This document shows, one piece after another, positions 1 through 8,553 of a stretch of 23,542 nucleotides of DNA. A model generated the notes under the pieces. That model was given only the letters and a program-made list of their open reading frames with translations, did no database searches and was not told the DNA's origin. Where the stretch lies: contig JBPCXR010000232.1 of NCBI GenBank assembly GCA_051027215.1, forward strand, positions 1 to 23,542, written 5' to 3'. The DNA comes from CALHVX01 sp051027215. GTDB taxonomy: Bacteria; Pseudomonadota; Gammaproteobacteria; Pseudomonadales; Azotimanducaceae. Both the position numbers and the translations under genes were made by a program. How positions within the stretch are numbered: position 1 is the first letter of the stretch; every line of letters begins with the position of its first letter.

Positions 1-844
1 GCGTTAACCGATCAGCCTTGGCACCAGCAACCGGTGCGGTGTTGGTGGGCATTGCCGCGCGCAAGCCCAAGGTGTATGGATGCGCTGACTGATAGAACAG
101 ATCGTCGACTTCGCCATGCTCGACCACTTGGCCGGCGTACATGACGACAACCTCGTCGGCCATGCGCGCAACCACGCCGAGATCATGAGTGATCAAGATG
201 ATCGCCATGCCAGTTTCACGCTTAAGATCGTTCATAAGATCGAGGATCTGCGCTTGAATGGTAACGTCCAGCGCCGTGGTAGGCTCATCGGCAATAAGTA
301 GATCCGGCTCGCAAGCGATAGCCGTTGCGATCATGGCGCGTTGGAGCATGCCGCCGGAAAACTCAAAGGGGTATTGCTTGGCGCGTTGGCCGGCTTCGGG
401 TATGCGTGCCAGATCCAGCAATTCAACAGCGCGGGCAGCAGCCTCGGACTTGCTGTGATTGCGGTGAACGATCAGGGTTTCGGCTATTTGATCGCCAATG
501 GTCATGGTTGGATTCAATGAAGTCATCGGATCTTGAAAAATCATGCCGATCTGATCGCCGCGAATCGCCCGGCCACCGGCTCTGCTGTGGCCGATAATCG
601 GCTCACCGCGCAATGTGGCATGGCCTTGTGTGATGCGCCCTGGAGGCATGGGGATCAAGCCCATAATGCTCTGCACAGTGACTGATTTGCCGCAACCGGA
701 CTCGCCGACAATGGCGAGGGTTTTCCCAGCATCGACGCTGAAACTGGCACCGCGCACGGCTTTGACAACTCCGCCGTAGGTGTCGAACTCAACGTGCAGA
801 TTCTCAACGTCGAGCAGTGGTTCGTGTTTGCTGGCGTTACTCAT
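1..844 (-). CDS. oppD: Oligopeptide ABC transporter ATP-binding protein OppD (3' end missing)
   Basis: This is one of the two ATPases that power an Opp/Dpp peptide importer at the inner membrane. Reading leftwards from ATG at 842-844, about 281 residues are visible before the window edge. I see Walker A GESGCGKS (residues 47-54), a Q-loop IFQDPMTSLNP, the signature FSGGMLQR, Walker B LLIADEPTTALD and the H-loop ITHDLG. These are all the motifs of an active ABC ATPase. The HPYTLGL stretch near the left edge begins the C-terminal region typical of OppD/DppD, so only about 40-50 residues should be missing. It starts 4 bp after the oppC stop, so it is clearly the next gene of the same operon. oppF would be expected beyond the left edge. 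The family is certain; the substrate class is inferred from the neighbouring genes. Confidence 0.95.
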   Translation of the reverse strand, partial: MSNASKHEPLLDVENLHVEFDTYGGVVKAVRGASFSVDAGKTLAIVGESGCGKSVTVQSIMGLIPMPPGRITQGHATLRGEPIIGHSRAGGRAIRGDQIGMIFQDPMTSLNPTMTIGDQIAETLIVHRNHSKSEAAARAVELLDLARIPEAGQRAKQYPFEFSGGMLQRAMIATAIACEPDLLIADEPTTALDVTIQAQILDLMNDLKRETGMAIILITHDLGVVARMADEVVVMYAGQVVEHGEVDDLFYQSAHPYTLGLRAAMPTNTAPVAGAKADRLT

Positions 845-848
845 CGGC

Positions 849-2231
849 CTATTCTCGCGAGCGCATTCGTGCATCCAGCGCATCCCGCAAGCCGTCACCG
901 AGGAGGTTGAATGCCAATACCGTAATACTGATCAGCAACGCCGGAAAGATCAGCTCATGGGGATGGCTGAGCATGGTCTTGATGCCCTCGTTGCTCATGC
1001 TGCCCCAAGACGGCGTTGGCGGTGCGACGCCCATGCCAATGAAGGACAGAAACGCTTCGGTAAAAATGGCGCTGGGTACCGCGAAGGTCAACGTGACCAG
1101 AATCACACCCATGGTGTTCGGAATCATGTGGCGTAAAACCAGGTAGTTGGTGCGGGCGCCGAGAAGTTGCGCTGCGCTGATGTACCCTTCTTCGCGAATC
1201 TGCAATATCTGCCCGCGTACCAAACGTGCGGTCGCCGGCCAGGAGAGCAAGACCAAGGCGATTAGCATGGGAAAGATGCCGCTCTCTCCGGGACCGATTC
1301 CGAAGGCGATCTTGAACAGGATCATAAATAGCAGGAACGGCAGGGCTACCACGAAATCAGCAAAGCGCATGAGCACCTGGTCGGTGACCCCGCCCATGAA
1401 GCCGGCGATGCTGCCGTAGAGGACGCCAAAGGCGACGAACAACAAGGGTGCGACGATGCCGATGAACAGCGACACTCGCGCGCCTTGCATGAGCCGGGCC
1501 AACATGTCCCGGCCCAAGTAGTCGGTACCCAAGGGGTGCAGCGCCTGAGAAATGTTGTCGCCAATCTCCAGCGGAGCATTGCCAGAAACTAGGCCGCGTT
1601 GACGGGCTTCAGCAATGGTAATGACCGTTTCTGGTTTGACTTCGATGGATTGGACCGTTTCGCGCTTCTCACCCGCGGCGTCGAAGCCAACGACGGAGTA
1701 GTAGTAAGTCTCGGCTTCAAGGTCCAGACGATCTTCGAAGTGGAATTGGTCGGCGAACAGTATTTCTCCGAGGGGCAATCCCAACGGCACGCCTTCGGTC
1801 GCCGGGTAAATGTTGCGGTAGACACGGTAACCATCGACCTCGGGCATGGTCGCCCAGATCAGCCGCACAAATTGCGTGGTTGCCGGTTCCGTCAACTCGA
1901 TGCCAGAAACTGGCGGCGCTAAGGCATCTACCTGCCAGGATTCGAATGGCTCAACCAGCGTAGCGTTTCGATTTGCCAGTGGTGGCTGGCTAATTTGACT
2001 AACATCTTGGGCTGCAGGATCGACTTGCCACAAAAATGGACCGACTAGAGTGAAGGCCAATAAACCGATGATGATCCAAAGCGAGGCGATGGCCCGACCA
2101 TTAGACTTGAGTCGAATCCACGCATCCTGCCAATAAGAGAGCGAGGGCCTCGAAATGCCCTGGGTCTGTTGGGTCGCTTCCAGTCGCTGAAATGCTTCGC
2201 TCGACAAGGGCGTGATGATTGACTCTGCCAT
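849..2231 (-). CDS. oppC: Oligopeptide ABC transporter permease OppC with inserted fibronectin-III-like domain
   Basis: Inner-membrane channel subunit of the Opp importer, paired with OppB. TM1 is at about residues 47-69. The conserved HPLGTDYLGRD motif that opens the permease core is at 232-242, and the EAA coupling loop is around EEGYISAAQLLGARTN. The protein is 460 residues against roughly 300 for usual OppC proteins. The extra length sits between TM1 and HPLGTD, where about 160 residues replace the usual few dozen. Residues about 104-200 of this insert read like a fibronectin type III domain: a VRLIW strand, DGYRVYRNIY, then TYYYSVVGFDAAGEKRE. With TM1 running N-in, this domain lies in the periplasm. 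The oppB stop and oppC start share one base (TGATG). The permease identity is firm; the FN3 call rests on its motif pattern only. Confidence 0.93.
   Translation of the reverse strand: MAESIITPLSSEAFQRLEATQQTQGISRPSLSYWQDAWIRLKSNGRAIASLWIIIGLLAFTLVGPFLWQVDPAAQDVSQISQPPLANRNATLVEPFESWQVDALAPPVSGIELTEPATTQFVRLIWATMPEVDGYRVYRNIYPATEGVPLGLPLGEILFADQFHFEDRLDLEAETYYYSVVGFDAAGEKRETVQSIEVKPETVITIAEARQRGLVSGNAPLEIGDNISQALHPLGTDYLGRDMLARLMQGARVSLFIGIVAPLLFVAFGVLYGSIAGFMGGVTDQVLMRFADFVVALPFLLFMILFKIAFGIGPGESGIFPMLIALVLLSWPATARLVRGQILQIREEGYISAAQLLGARTNYLVLRHMIPNTMGVILVTLTFAVPSAIFTEAFLSFIGMGVAPPTPSWGSMSNEGIKTMLSHPHELIFPALLISITVLAFNLLGDGLRDALDARMRSRE
1632..1922 (-). other. Fibronectin-III-like periplasmic domain inserted in OppC
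   Basis: OppC residues about 104-200. The pattern is a short entry strand, a tryptophan strand (FVRLIWATMP), the GYRVYRN strand typical of FN3 C strands, then TYYYSVVGFDAAGE, matching the usual YxYxVxAxDxxGN at the F-G hairpin, with VQSIEVKPET closing the fold. The reading frame is continuous with the permease and the boundaries are approximate. It sits in the first periplasmic loop, facing the binding protein. Role unknown. Confidence 0.7.
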
Positions 2232-3163
2232 CAGGACACCCGCACGCGAGGATCAATAAAGCCATAAACCAGATCGACCAAAATGACCATAAAGACTAAG
2301 AAGGCACCGTAGAAAACCGTCGTTCCCATAATTACCGTGTAATCGAGCTGTTGAACCGCCTGCACAAAGTAGCGCCCGAGCCCCGGAATCGCGAAGATCA
2401 ACTCGACGACGAAGCCACCAGTGGTGATTGCGGCGATCGCAGGACCCAAGACCGTTACCACCGGCAGTACCGCGTTGCGCAGTTGGTGTTTGGTAAAGAT
2501 TCTGGCTGCTGGCAGGCCTTTAGCCTTCGCCGTTCGCACGTAGTCCGTATTCACGACTTCAAGCATGGACGAGCGCATAAGGCGGGTCAGGTAAGCCATG
2601 GTGCCCAGGCCCAGTACTAGGGCAGGAGCGAGCATGTGTTTCACGCTGCCCCAACCGGCGACAGGTAACAGCGAAAAGCCCAACAGGTCGTTCAATTTCA
2701 CCAAGGTTAATTGCGAGAGTGCGGCTATGACGAAGCTGGGTACGGAGATGAACAAAATTACCAAGAACATGATGACGATGTCTGGCAAGCGATTTCGATA
2801 AAGCGCCGTGAGTGCCCCCCAAAGCACGCCTCCCAGGGCAGCGAACACGATAGCCAGAATGCCAAGGGTTGCCGACACCGGGAAGTGCTCGCGAATGATG
2901 TCGTTTACTTCACGGTTCTGTTGGGTAAACGAAATGCCAAAATCACCCTTGAGCAAATTCTTCATGTATATGAAGTATTGATTGATGGCAGGCTGATCGA
3001 GGCCATACTTCGCCTCGAGATTTGCCCGGATTTCCGCTGAAACGGCTTTCTCGTTGGAAAGCGGGTCACCGGGAACGGCATGCATGGCGGCAAAGGTCGC
3101 CGTTGCAATGAACCAAACTGTAATGAGGCCCTGCAGTAGTCGCTTGAGAACGTATCGACGCAT
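2231..3163 (-). CDS. oppB: Oligopeptide ABC transporter permease OppB
   Basis: Inner-membrane channel subunit that pairs with OppC. Its 310 residues match the usual OppB/DppB length. It opens with the family N-terminus MRRYVLKRLLQGLITVW, which forms TM1, and VPGDPLS follows in the first periplasmic loop. The pattern YGLDQPAINQYFIYMKNLLKGDFG is a family hallmark. The EAA loop that docks on the ATPases is NTDYVRTAKAKGLPAARIF, and the C-terminus FIDPRVRVS is typical. Unlike OppC there is no insertion. It starts 33 bp after the oppA stop and its own stop overlaps the oppC start by one base, which suggests coupled translation. Confidence 0.95.
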   Translation of the reverse strand: MRRYVLKRLLQGLITVWFIATATFAAMHAVPGDPLSNEKAVSAEIRANLEAKYGLDQPAINQYFIYMKNLLKGDFGISFTQQNREVNDIIREHFPVSATLGILAIVFAALGGVLWGALTALYRNRLPDIVIMFLVILFISVPSFVIAALSQLTLVKLNDLLGFSLLPVAGWGSVKHMLAPALVLGLGTMAYLTRLMRSSMLEVVNTDYVRTAKAKGLPAARIFTKHQLRNAVLPVVTVLGPAIAAITTGGFVVELIFAIPGLGRYFVQAVQQLDYTVIMGTTVFYGAFLVFMVILVDLVYGFIDPRVRVS

Positions 3164-3196
3164 GCTGTTCCTATTGCCAGACTGAGATTCGTAGAT

Positions 3197-4960
3197 TCAC
3201 GACGAGCCCTGTTCGGGCAGAATGTACGCGTTGCTGAAGTCCGGATCCGAGCCAACCGCTCTACGAACCAAACCTTGCAGTCTTGGGTGGGTTACGTAAA
3301 TTTGCCCGCGCTCGTAGTTGTAGAGCACGACGGCGTCATCAAACAGAATGTTTTGGATTTCTCCGAAGGCGTCCATGCGGACTTGTGGCTCTAGCGAGTT
3401 CTGTGCCACACGCACCCACTTGTCCAATTCCGGATTGTTGTAGCGACCTCGATTGTTCAGGTTCCAGCTGGACATCAGGTCACCGAAGGTCAGCGGATCG
3501 TCGAAATCCGGTCCCCAACCTGCTAGCACCATGTCGTAGTCGCCGGACGTCATTTTCGCCAAACGCTGCTTGAAGATCTGTTTGTCCAGTCGAATGTCCA
3601 GGCCCAAAGTGCGGCGAAACAGATCTTGGTAGTACTCTGATTGTTTGGCGGAGAGCGGGTCTTCGCCTGAAAGCAGCATCAGTGGCGGAATCTGCGTAAC
3701 CCCGAGCTCTTGTTTTGCCAATTCCAGATGACGGCGTGCAGCTTTGATGTCACGTTCGGCAACCGGCGCTGGATATTCCTGGCGAAAGTACCCATCGACA
3801 CCCCGTAGCCAGACCGGAAAGAGAGATTCGCCAGGTAGATTGCCCGGGATCTTTATGACCTTATTGATGAGCTCCGAAGGGTCATTAACAAGCTGCATGG
3901 CTTTGCGCAGGTGCCGGTTGCCTGTCACCCGACCTTCACGATAGTTGAAGGCGATGTAGAAAACCGAGCCGTCCATGAAACGCTGCATGGGGAATCGCTG
4001 ATTCAGTGCATCGGGTAGGTTTTCTGTTGAGAGCGACGTGTAGGCGATGCTATTGGCTTTGAATAGGTTTAGCGTGGCATTGGTGTCAGAGGTGACATAG
4101 GCAAAGTCGATGGTGTTTAGGCGGGCGCGCTGTTTGTCCCAGTAATGGGAATTCTTTTCCATACGCAGGCTTGCGCCATGGACCCAGCTGGCGATGCTGA
4201 ACGGGCCATTGTAGAGCAGAGTGTCCGCATCGGCGCCGTAACGACCTTTGGTGGATTCGTAGAACGATTGCTTAACTGGGTTGTAAGTGCTGAACGCCAC
4301 CAGTTTTTCGAAGTAGGCAATGGGTTTTTCCAGCTCTACATGCAGGGTGTGATCATCGATCGCGCGCACGCCCAATGCGGACGGAGGCAACTGTCCGTTG
4401 CCGATGGCTTCTCCGTTTTTGATGGGGTAGAGAAAGAACGCGTATTCCGAGGCATTGTTTGGGTCCACGACTTTTTGCCAGGCGAACACGAAATCATGGG
4501 CGCTGACGCTGGAGCCATCGTTCCAGCGTGCATCCTTACGGAGCCAGAATGTGGCTTCACGCTCACCCACGTCCCAGCGCTCTGCGACCCCTGGGGCTAG
4601 GCGATTTTCTGCGTCGTAGCGCAGCAAACCTTCCGTGACGTGACCCAGGATCATGCCACTGACCTGATCTGTCGCCTTGGTGCTGTCGAGCTGAGGCGGT
4701 TCCTGGCGCAGAGCCAGAGTGATGGTCCCCGCCTCATAATCTACGGCTTCGTTAAGACCGCCGCCGGAGCTCCCGAGCACAGACAACAAGCCCATGAGCA
4801 CTGCCACGGCCAGCACGCTAAGCAGCCCATAGCCCAGCAAACGCAAACCGGCCTGGCGATTGAAATCACGCTCGGTTACGGGAATTTGTTGCGTGGTCGC
4901 GGGTTCGGCCAGGTTGCTGGCGGCGGGCGAGGGTGACATCGGGTGGTCGGATTCGCTCAT
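3197..4960 (-). CDS. oppA: Oligopeptide-binding protein OppA, membrane-anchored
   Basis: Periplasmic solute receptor of SBP family 5, which captures peptides for OppBCDF. The family core runs from about residue 78 (TITLALRQEPPQLDS) to the end, with LLRYDAENRLAPGVAERW, FWLRKDARWNDG and DYDMVLAGWGPDFDDP as OppA-like landmarks. The N-terminus is unusual. A polar 37-residue tail precedes one hydrophobic segment (about 39-62), followed by GSSGGGLNE. There is no lipobox cysteine and no clear AxA signal peptidase site, so I infer an uncleaved signal anchor. Length is 587 residues against about 540 for E. coli OppA. The ATG at 4960 has a poor Shine-Dalgarno; Met8 is an alternative start with no better one. 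It is the first gene of the opp operon, 98 bp after the VWA gene. Confidence 0.93.
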   Translation of the reverse strand: MSESDHPMSPSPAASNLAEPATTQQIPVTERDFNRQAGLRLLGYGLLSVLAVAVLMGLLSVLGSSGGGLNEAVDYEAGTITLALRQEPPQLDSTKATDQVSGMILGHVTEGLLRYDAENRLAPGVAERWDVGEREATFWLRKDARWNDGSSVSAHDFVFAWQKVVDPNNASEYAFFLYPIKNGEAIGNGQLPPSALGVRAIDDHTLHVELEKPIAYFEKLVAFSTYNPVKQSFYESTKGRYGADADTLLYNGPFSIASWVHGASLRMEKNSHYWDKQRARLNTIDFAYVTSDTNATLNLFKANSIAYTSLSTENLPDALNQRFPMQRFMDGSVFYIAFNYREGRVTGNRHLRKAMQLVNDPSELINKVIKIPGNLPGESLFPVWLRGVDGYFRQEYPAPVAERDIKAARRHLELAKQELGVTQIPPLMLLSGEDPLSAKQSEYYQDLFRRTLGLDIRLDKQIFKQRLAKMTSGDYDMVLAGWGPDFDDPLTFGDLMSSWNLNNRGRYNNPELDKWVRVAQNSLEPQVRMDAFGEIQNILFDDAVVLYNYERGQIYVTHPRLQGLVRRAVGSDPDFSNAYILPEQGSS

Positions 4961-5058
4961 ATGTGCACTTAGTATTGGCCGCGTCAGGGGTGTCTGCCGT
5001 GGCGGGTGTGGGACCGGTGCGCGGTCTGTTCAATTGCCAAGGCGCTGATGGGCCTGGG

Positions 5059-6579
5059 CTATTGTACCGTTCGCAATAGGTTACCTACCACGCGCTCCAG
5101 ATGCATCAGTGAATTGCATTCTTCGGTCTGATGGCAGTAAGCCGAGTACTTTCGCATTTCCGCATCGCCCACCGTCCAACTGTTGCGGGACTCAGGGTTG
5201 AGCCACAGCACCCGCTTGGCTCGGTCGTAGATCTCTTTGAGGATCTCTGCTTTGGGGTCGCCGTAGTTATTGCGAGCATCGCCCAGAATAATGATCGTGG
5301 TGCGATTATCGACGTCGTCCAAGCAGCTACGCTTAAAGTCTGAGAACGCCTGACCGTAGTCCGTGGAGCCGCCCGCGTAGTCGCGCAGGGTCTTGGCAAT
5401 GGCATCTTCGAGGTTGTTACGTTCGAACAAATCCGTGACTTCCGCCAGATCTGAAGAAAAAGCGAATGAACGAACCTTTGGCATGACTTCTTCTAGACTG
5501 TACAGAAACATCAGCATGAAGCGTGAATAGTTTGCGACTGAGCCGGATACATCGCAGATCGCAAAGACTTTCGGCCGATCGACTTTGACTGACTTCCAGT
5601 GCAAGTCGAAGATCGCACCGTCGTAAGCCATGTTATTGCGCAGGGTTCGAGGGACGTTTAGCTGACCACGCTTGAAGACTTTTTTGCGCCGCGAGTGAAG
5701 GGAAGCCAACTTCTTCGCCATCTTGTAGACGACTTCCTGGATCAACCGGAAATTGCGTTGCTCCACGTTGCTGAGCTTGACCTTACGCAGCAGCTCTTCG
5801 CGAAGTCGTTTGCCGCTGGCATCGGCGTGCAGCAGAAATTGCTTTTCGACATAGTCGCGAACCTGATCCCTGAGCCAGTCTTTGCGGCGTTCCAGCTCCT
5901 GACCCAGTCGCCGGCTAGGGACGTCACGGCGCTCCCCCAGAGCGCCGATTTCCTGGTTCAGGTCCGCAAGCCCCATTTGCTCCATGATGCGGCGAGTGAA
6001 TAGCCCCTTCTGGGTGAACACCTCGATGTCCCGAAGATTCACTGCTTCACCGGCAGCGGCCATTGCCATGGTCAGCTCCACCCGGGAGTTGGCCATGAGT
6101 TGTTGTCCAAGGTCGGATTGTGGCTGCGCCATAGCGCCAGGGCCGAGGTCAGCGGCCTCATCTGTCTGTTCATCTGCTGCCTCGCTCTGGCCGGGTTTCG
6201 GCTTTTTCTTCTTACGCTTCTTGTTACTCTGCTCGCCACCTGCTTGGGCTTGGCGCTGCTCCGAATCGCCGCCGCCACCGCCTTCGCCGTCTCCAGCCGC
6301 ATCGTCACCGGCTTCAGTATCTTCTGAGTCCTGCTGCGCCGCACCGCCCGTGCTGCCTTGAACTTCGGCAAAGTCGAAGAACTCATCGAAGCACTGGTCA
6401 AAAATTACTTTTTCATCAGCAGTCTTGGGTAGCACCAGCGCCAGGGTGCGCTTTAGAAACCCTCTATCTTCGTAGCCAACCAGATTCACTGCATGGAACG
6501 CATCAAGGGTTTCAGCAGTAGACACGCGTACTTCGGCGTTGCGAAGTGCAGAGATGAAGTTGCTTAGGGTTCGATCCAC
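5059..6579 (-). CDS. CoxE-like VWA-domain protein, partner of the MoxR ATPase
   Basis: Cytoplasmic von Willebrand factor A protein of the CoxE type. These act with a MoxR-type AAA+ ATPase as a chaperone-like module in metal-centre insertion or complex maturation; the client here is unknown. The VWA domain spans about residues 335-500. Its MIDAS residues are intact: D343-x-S345-x-S347 in CDVSGS, T406 in GGSTDYG and D434 in ILGDARNN. The N-terminal part has a helical head (1-75). A low-complexity acidic and glycine-rich linker (about 76-115) switches to a lysine cluster (KKRKKKK, about 120-127), then comes a helical middle domain (160-310). It lies 12 bp after the ATPase gene, so the two are almost certainly co-transcribed. 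No signal peptide or membrane segment is seen. Confidence 0.9.
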   Translation of the reverse strand: MDRTLSNFISALRNAEVRVSTAETLDAFHAVNLVGYEDRGFLKRTLALVLPKTADEKVIFDQCFDEFFDFAEVQGSTGGAAQQDSEDTEAGDDAAGDGEGGGGGDSEQRQAQAGGEQSNKKRKKKKPKPGQSEAADEQTDEAADLGPGAMAQPQSDLGQQLMANSRVELTMAMAAAGEAVNLRDIEVFTQKGLFTRRIMEQMGLADLNQEIGALGERRDVPSRRLGQELERRKDWLRDQVRDYVEKQFLLHADASGKRLREELLRKVKLSNVEQRNFRLIQEVVYKMAKKLASLHSRRKKVFKRGQLNVPRTLRNNMAYDGAIFDLHWKSVKVDRPKVFAICDVSGSVANYSRFMLMFLYSLEEVMPKVRSFAFSSDLAEVTDLFERNNLEDAIAKTLRDYAGGSTDYGQAFSDFKRSCLDDVDNRTTIIILGDARNNYGDPKAEILKEIYDRAKRVLWLNPESRNSWTVGDAEMRKYSAYCHQTEECNSLMHLERVVGNLLRTVQ

Positions 6580-6591
6580 AACCGAGAAGCG

Positions 6592-7647
6592 CTAGTGGCG
6601 CGCTTTGCTGGAGCCTTTGCCCGGCAACGGTCCTTTGACCGCGTGGCTCGTTAGGGTGGTGATCTCGGGACCGACGTTTTCAATGTCTTCTTGGAACTTG
6701 AGAATAACGTTGAGCGTGTTGCGTACCAGCTCTGGGTCCAGCGCTTCAGCGTGGAGCAGCACTAAGGTGCGCGCCCAGTCGATGGTTTCTGAGATTGCCG
6801 GAACCTTTTTCAGATCCAACTCGCGCAGCTCTTGAATGAAGGAAACTAGCTGCTTTTCTAAGTTCGGTGGAATGTCTGGTACACGCGCATGAATAATGCG
6901 CTGCTCCAACTCTGCATCGGGGAACGGGATGTACAGGTGCAGGCAACGGCGTTTAAGCGCGTCCGATATTTCCCGCGTGTTGTTGCTGGTCAAAAAGACC
7001 AGCGGCGGTTCTGTTGCGGCCTTGACCGTACCGATTTCTGGAATAGAGAGTTGGAAGTCTGACAGCATTTCCAGCAGCAATGACTCGAATTCATGGTCGG
7101 ATTTGTCGACTTCGTCGATCAGCAATACGCAGCCTTCTTTCTCGCGCAACGCCTTCAGCAAAGGACGCGGCTCCAAAAATTCTTCTGAAAAGAAGATGTC
7201 ACCAAATTCGTGCAAGCGGCTAACAGATTCGGCAAACCCCTTTGCACCCTGGAGAACTTCGTCCAGCGTTTCTTTCAGTACTTGGGTATACAGCAACTGT
7301 TTGCCGTACTTCCATTCGTAGATTGCCTTAGCTTCGTCGAGGCCTTCATAGCATTGCAGACGAATCAGCGGCAGCATGAGCATCTCGGCTGCTGTCTTCG
7401 CCAGCTCAGTTTTGCCGACACCGGGTGGTCCTTCGATCAGCACTGGCTTGCGAAGTTGACTGGCAAGATATACGGAAGTGGCGATTTGATCGCTGCAAAT
7501 ATAGTTAAACTTCTGCAACGCCTTTTGTACCGCTTCCGGCGAAGCAACGATTGCTTCAGCGGCTTTTTTCTTCTTTGACGCCAATATGCGGGCCTCTATT
7601 GTCTTTGAAAGTTCTCTGGCCCACTGACTGCCGGCCGAACCAACCAT
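6592..7647 (-). CDS. MoxR-family AAA+ ATPase
   Basis: AAA+ ATPase that remodels client proteins with a VWA partner. Walker A is GPPGVGKT (residues 73-80), Walker B VLLIDEVDKSD (from 174), sensor 1 the asparagines in TSNNTREI (about 222-223), and a probable arginine finger lies in LKRRC (233-234). The stretch QCYEGLDEAKAIYEWKYGKQ is a hallmark of the subgroup paired with CoxE-like VWA proteins. Length, 351 residues, is slightly above the usual 280-330 because of a lysine-rich N-terminal helix. The first methionine is accepted, but a start a few residues further in is possible. It follows tesB by 27 bp and precedes the VWA gene by 12 bp. Confidence 0.92.
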   Translation of the reverse strand: MVGSAGSQWARELSKTIEARILASKKKKAAEAIVASPEAVQKALQKFNYICSDQIATSVYLASQLRKPVLIEGPPGVGKTELAKTAAEMLMLPLIRLQCYEGLDEAKAIYEWKYGKQLLYTQVLKETLDEVLQGAKGFAESVSRLHEFGDIFFSEEFLEPRPLLKALREKEGCVLLIDEVDKSDHEFESLLLEMLSDFQLSIPEIGTVKAATEPPLVFLTSNNTREISDALKRRCLHLYIPFPDAELEQRIIHARVPDIPPNLEKQLVSFIQELRELDLKKVPAISETIDWARTLVLLHAEALDPELVRNTLNVILKFQEDIENVGPEITTLTSHAVKGPLPGKGSSKARH

Positions 7648-7674
7648 TATAGTTGGAACCCACTAGAGGTGCAG

Positions 7675-8538
7675 CTAGCTGTGTAACCGCATGAGGCCTT
7701 CTTGGGCTGCGGAGGCGACCAGGTCGCCATTGCGGCTAAATATTTGGCCTCGATTGAGCCCTCTGGCGCCAGACGCGCTGGGGCTGTCTTGGGCATAAAG
7801 CAGCCAGTCATCCGCCCGGAACGGGCGATGAAACCACATGGCGTGATCTAAGCTTGCCATCTGCAGCTGGTCATTTAGGAAGCTCAAGCCATGAGGATAG
7901 GTGCTGGTATCCAGCAGCGACCAGTCCGACAGATAGGCGAGCACACATTGGTGCAGTCGCGGATCTTCGGGCAGCGGATCGCGGATTTTCATCCAGCAGT
8001 ATTGCTGCGGTGGGCGTTTGCGGGGTTCGAGCAGATCCTGGGGGTCGATGGGTCGAAGCTCGATGGGACGCTCGCGCAAGAAGGACTCGCGGAACTCTGC
8101 CGGAAGCTGTTCGGCCTGTTCTGCCCGCAGCTCGCGTTCATCGCGCAACTCTTCTGGCAGCGGCACGTCCGGCATTTGCACCTGATGGCTTAAGCCGTCT
8201 TCGATCAGCTGAAAAGAGATCGACATGCTGAAGATTGCACGGCCGTGCTGGATCGCCACGACGTTGCGAGTAGTGAAGCTGCGGCCGTCGCGAATACGGT
8301 CCACTTTGTAGAGGATCGGTGCTTCCGTGTCACCGGCGCGTAGGAAGTAGCCGTGCAAAGAATGCGCCGGGCGATCATCGGGAACGGTTCTCGATGCTGC
8401 CACCAACGCCTGACCCAAGACCTGGCCGCCATAAACTCGTTGCCAGCCATCGCTAGGGCTGGTGGCGCGATAGTGGTTCTGCTCGATCTCTTCCAGATCG
8501 AGCAGGTTAATTACGTCGATGATCGTTTGCTCTTGCAT
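7675..8538 (-). CDS. tesB: Acyl-CoA thioesterase II (TesB)
   Basis: Hydrolyses medium- and long-chain acyl-CoA to free fatty acid and CoA in the cytoplasm. It is a double-hotdog protein of 287 residues, like E. coli TesB (286). The catalytic residues align: Asp205 (AYLSDWSLL), Ser229 where E. coli has Thr228 (ASLDHAMWFH), and Gln279 (AAQEGLMR). Other landmarks are QRVYGGQVLGQAL, HSLHGYFLRAGD and RSFTTRNV. It lies 15 bp after ahcY and 27 bp before the MoxR gene, so it is probably in the same transcript. Its link to the methionine cycle genes is not obvious and may be simple operon stacking. Confidence 0.96.
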   Translation of the reverse strand: MQEQTIIDVINLLDLEEIEQNHYRATSPSDGWQRVYGGQVLGQALVAASRTVPDDRPAHSLHGYFLRAGDTEAPILYKVDRIRDGRSFTTRNVVAIQHGRAIFSMSISFQLIEDGLSHQVQMPDVPLPEELRDERELRAEQAEQLPAEFRESFLRERPIELRPIDPQDLLEPRKRPPQQYCWMKIRDPLPEDPRLHQCVLAYLSDWSLLDTSTYPHGLSFLNDQLQMASLDHAMWFHRPFRADDWLLYAQDSPSASGARGLNRGQIFSRNGDLVASAAQEGLMRLHS

Positions 8539-8553
8539 CGCCTTGGCGCGCGC

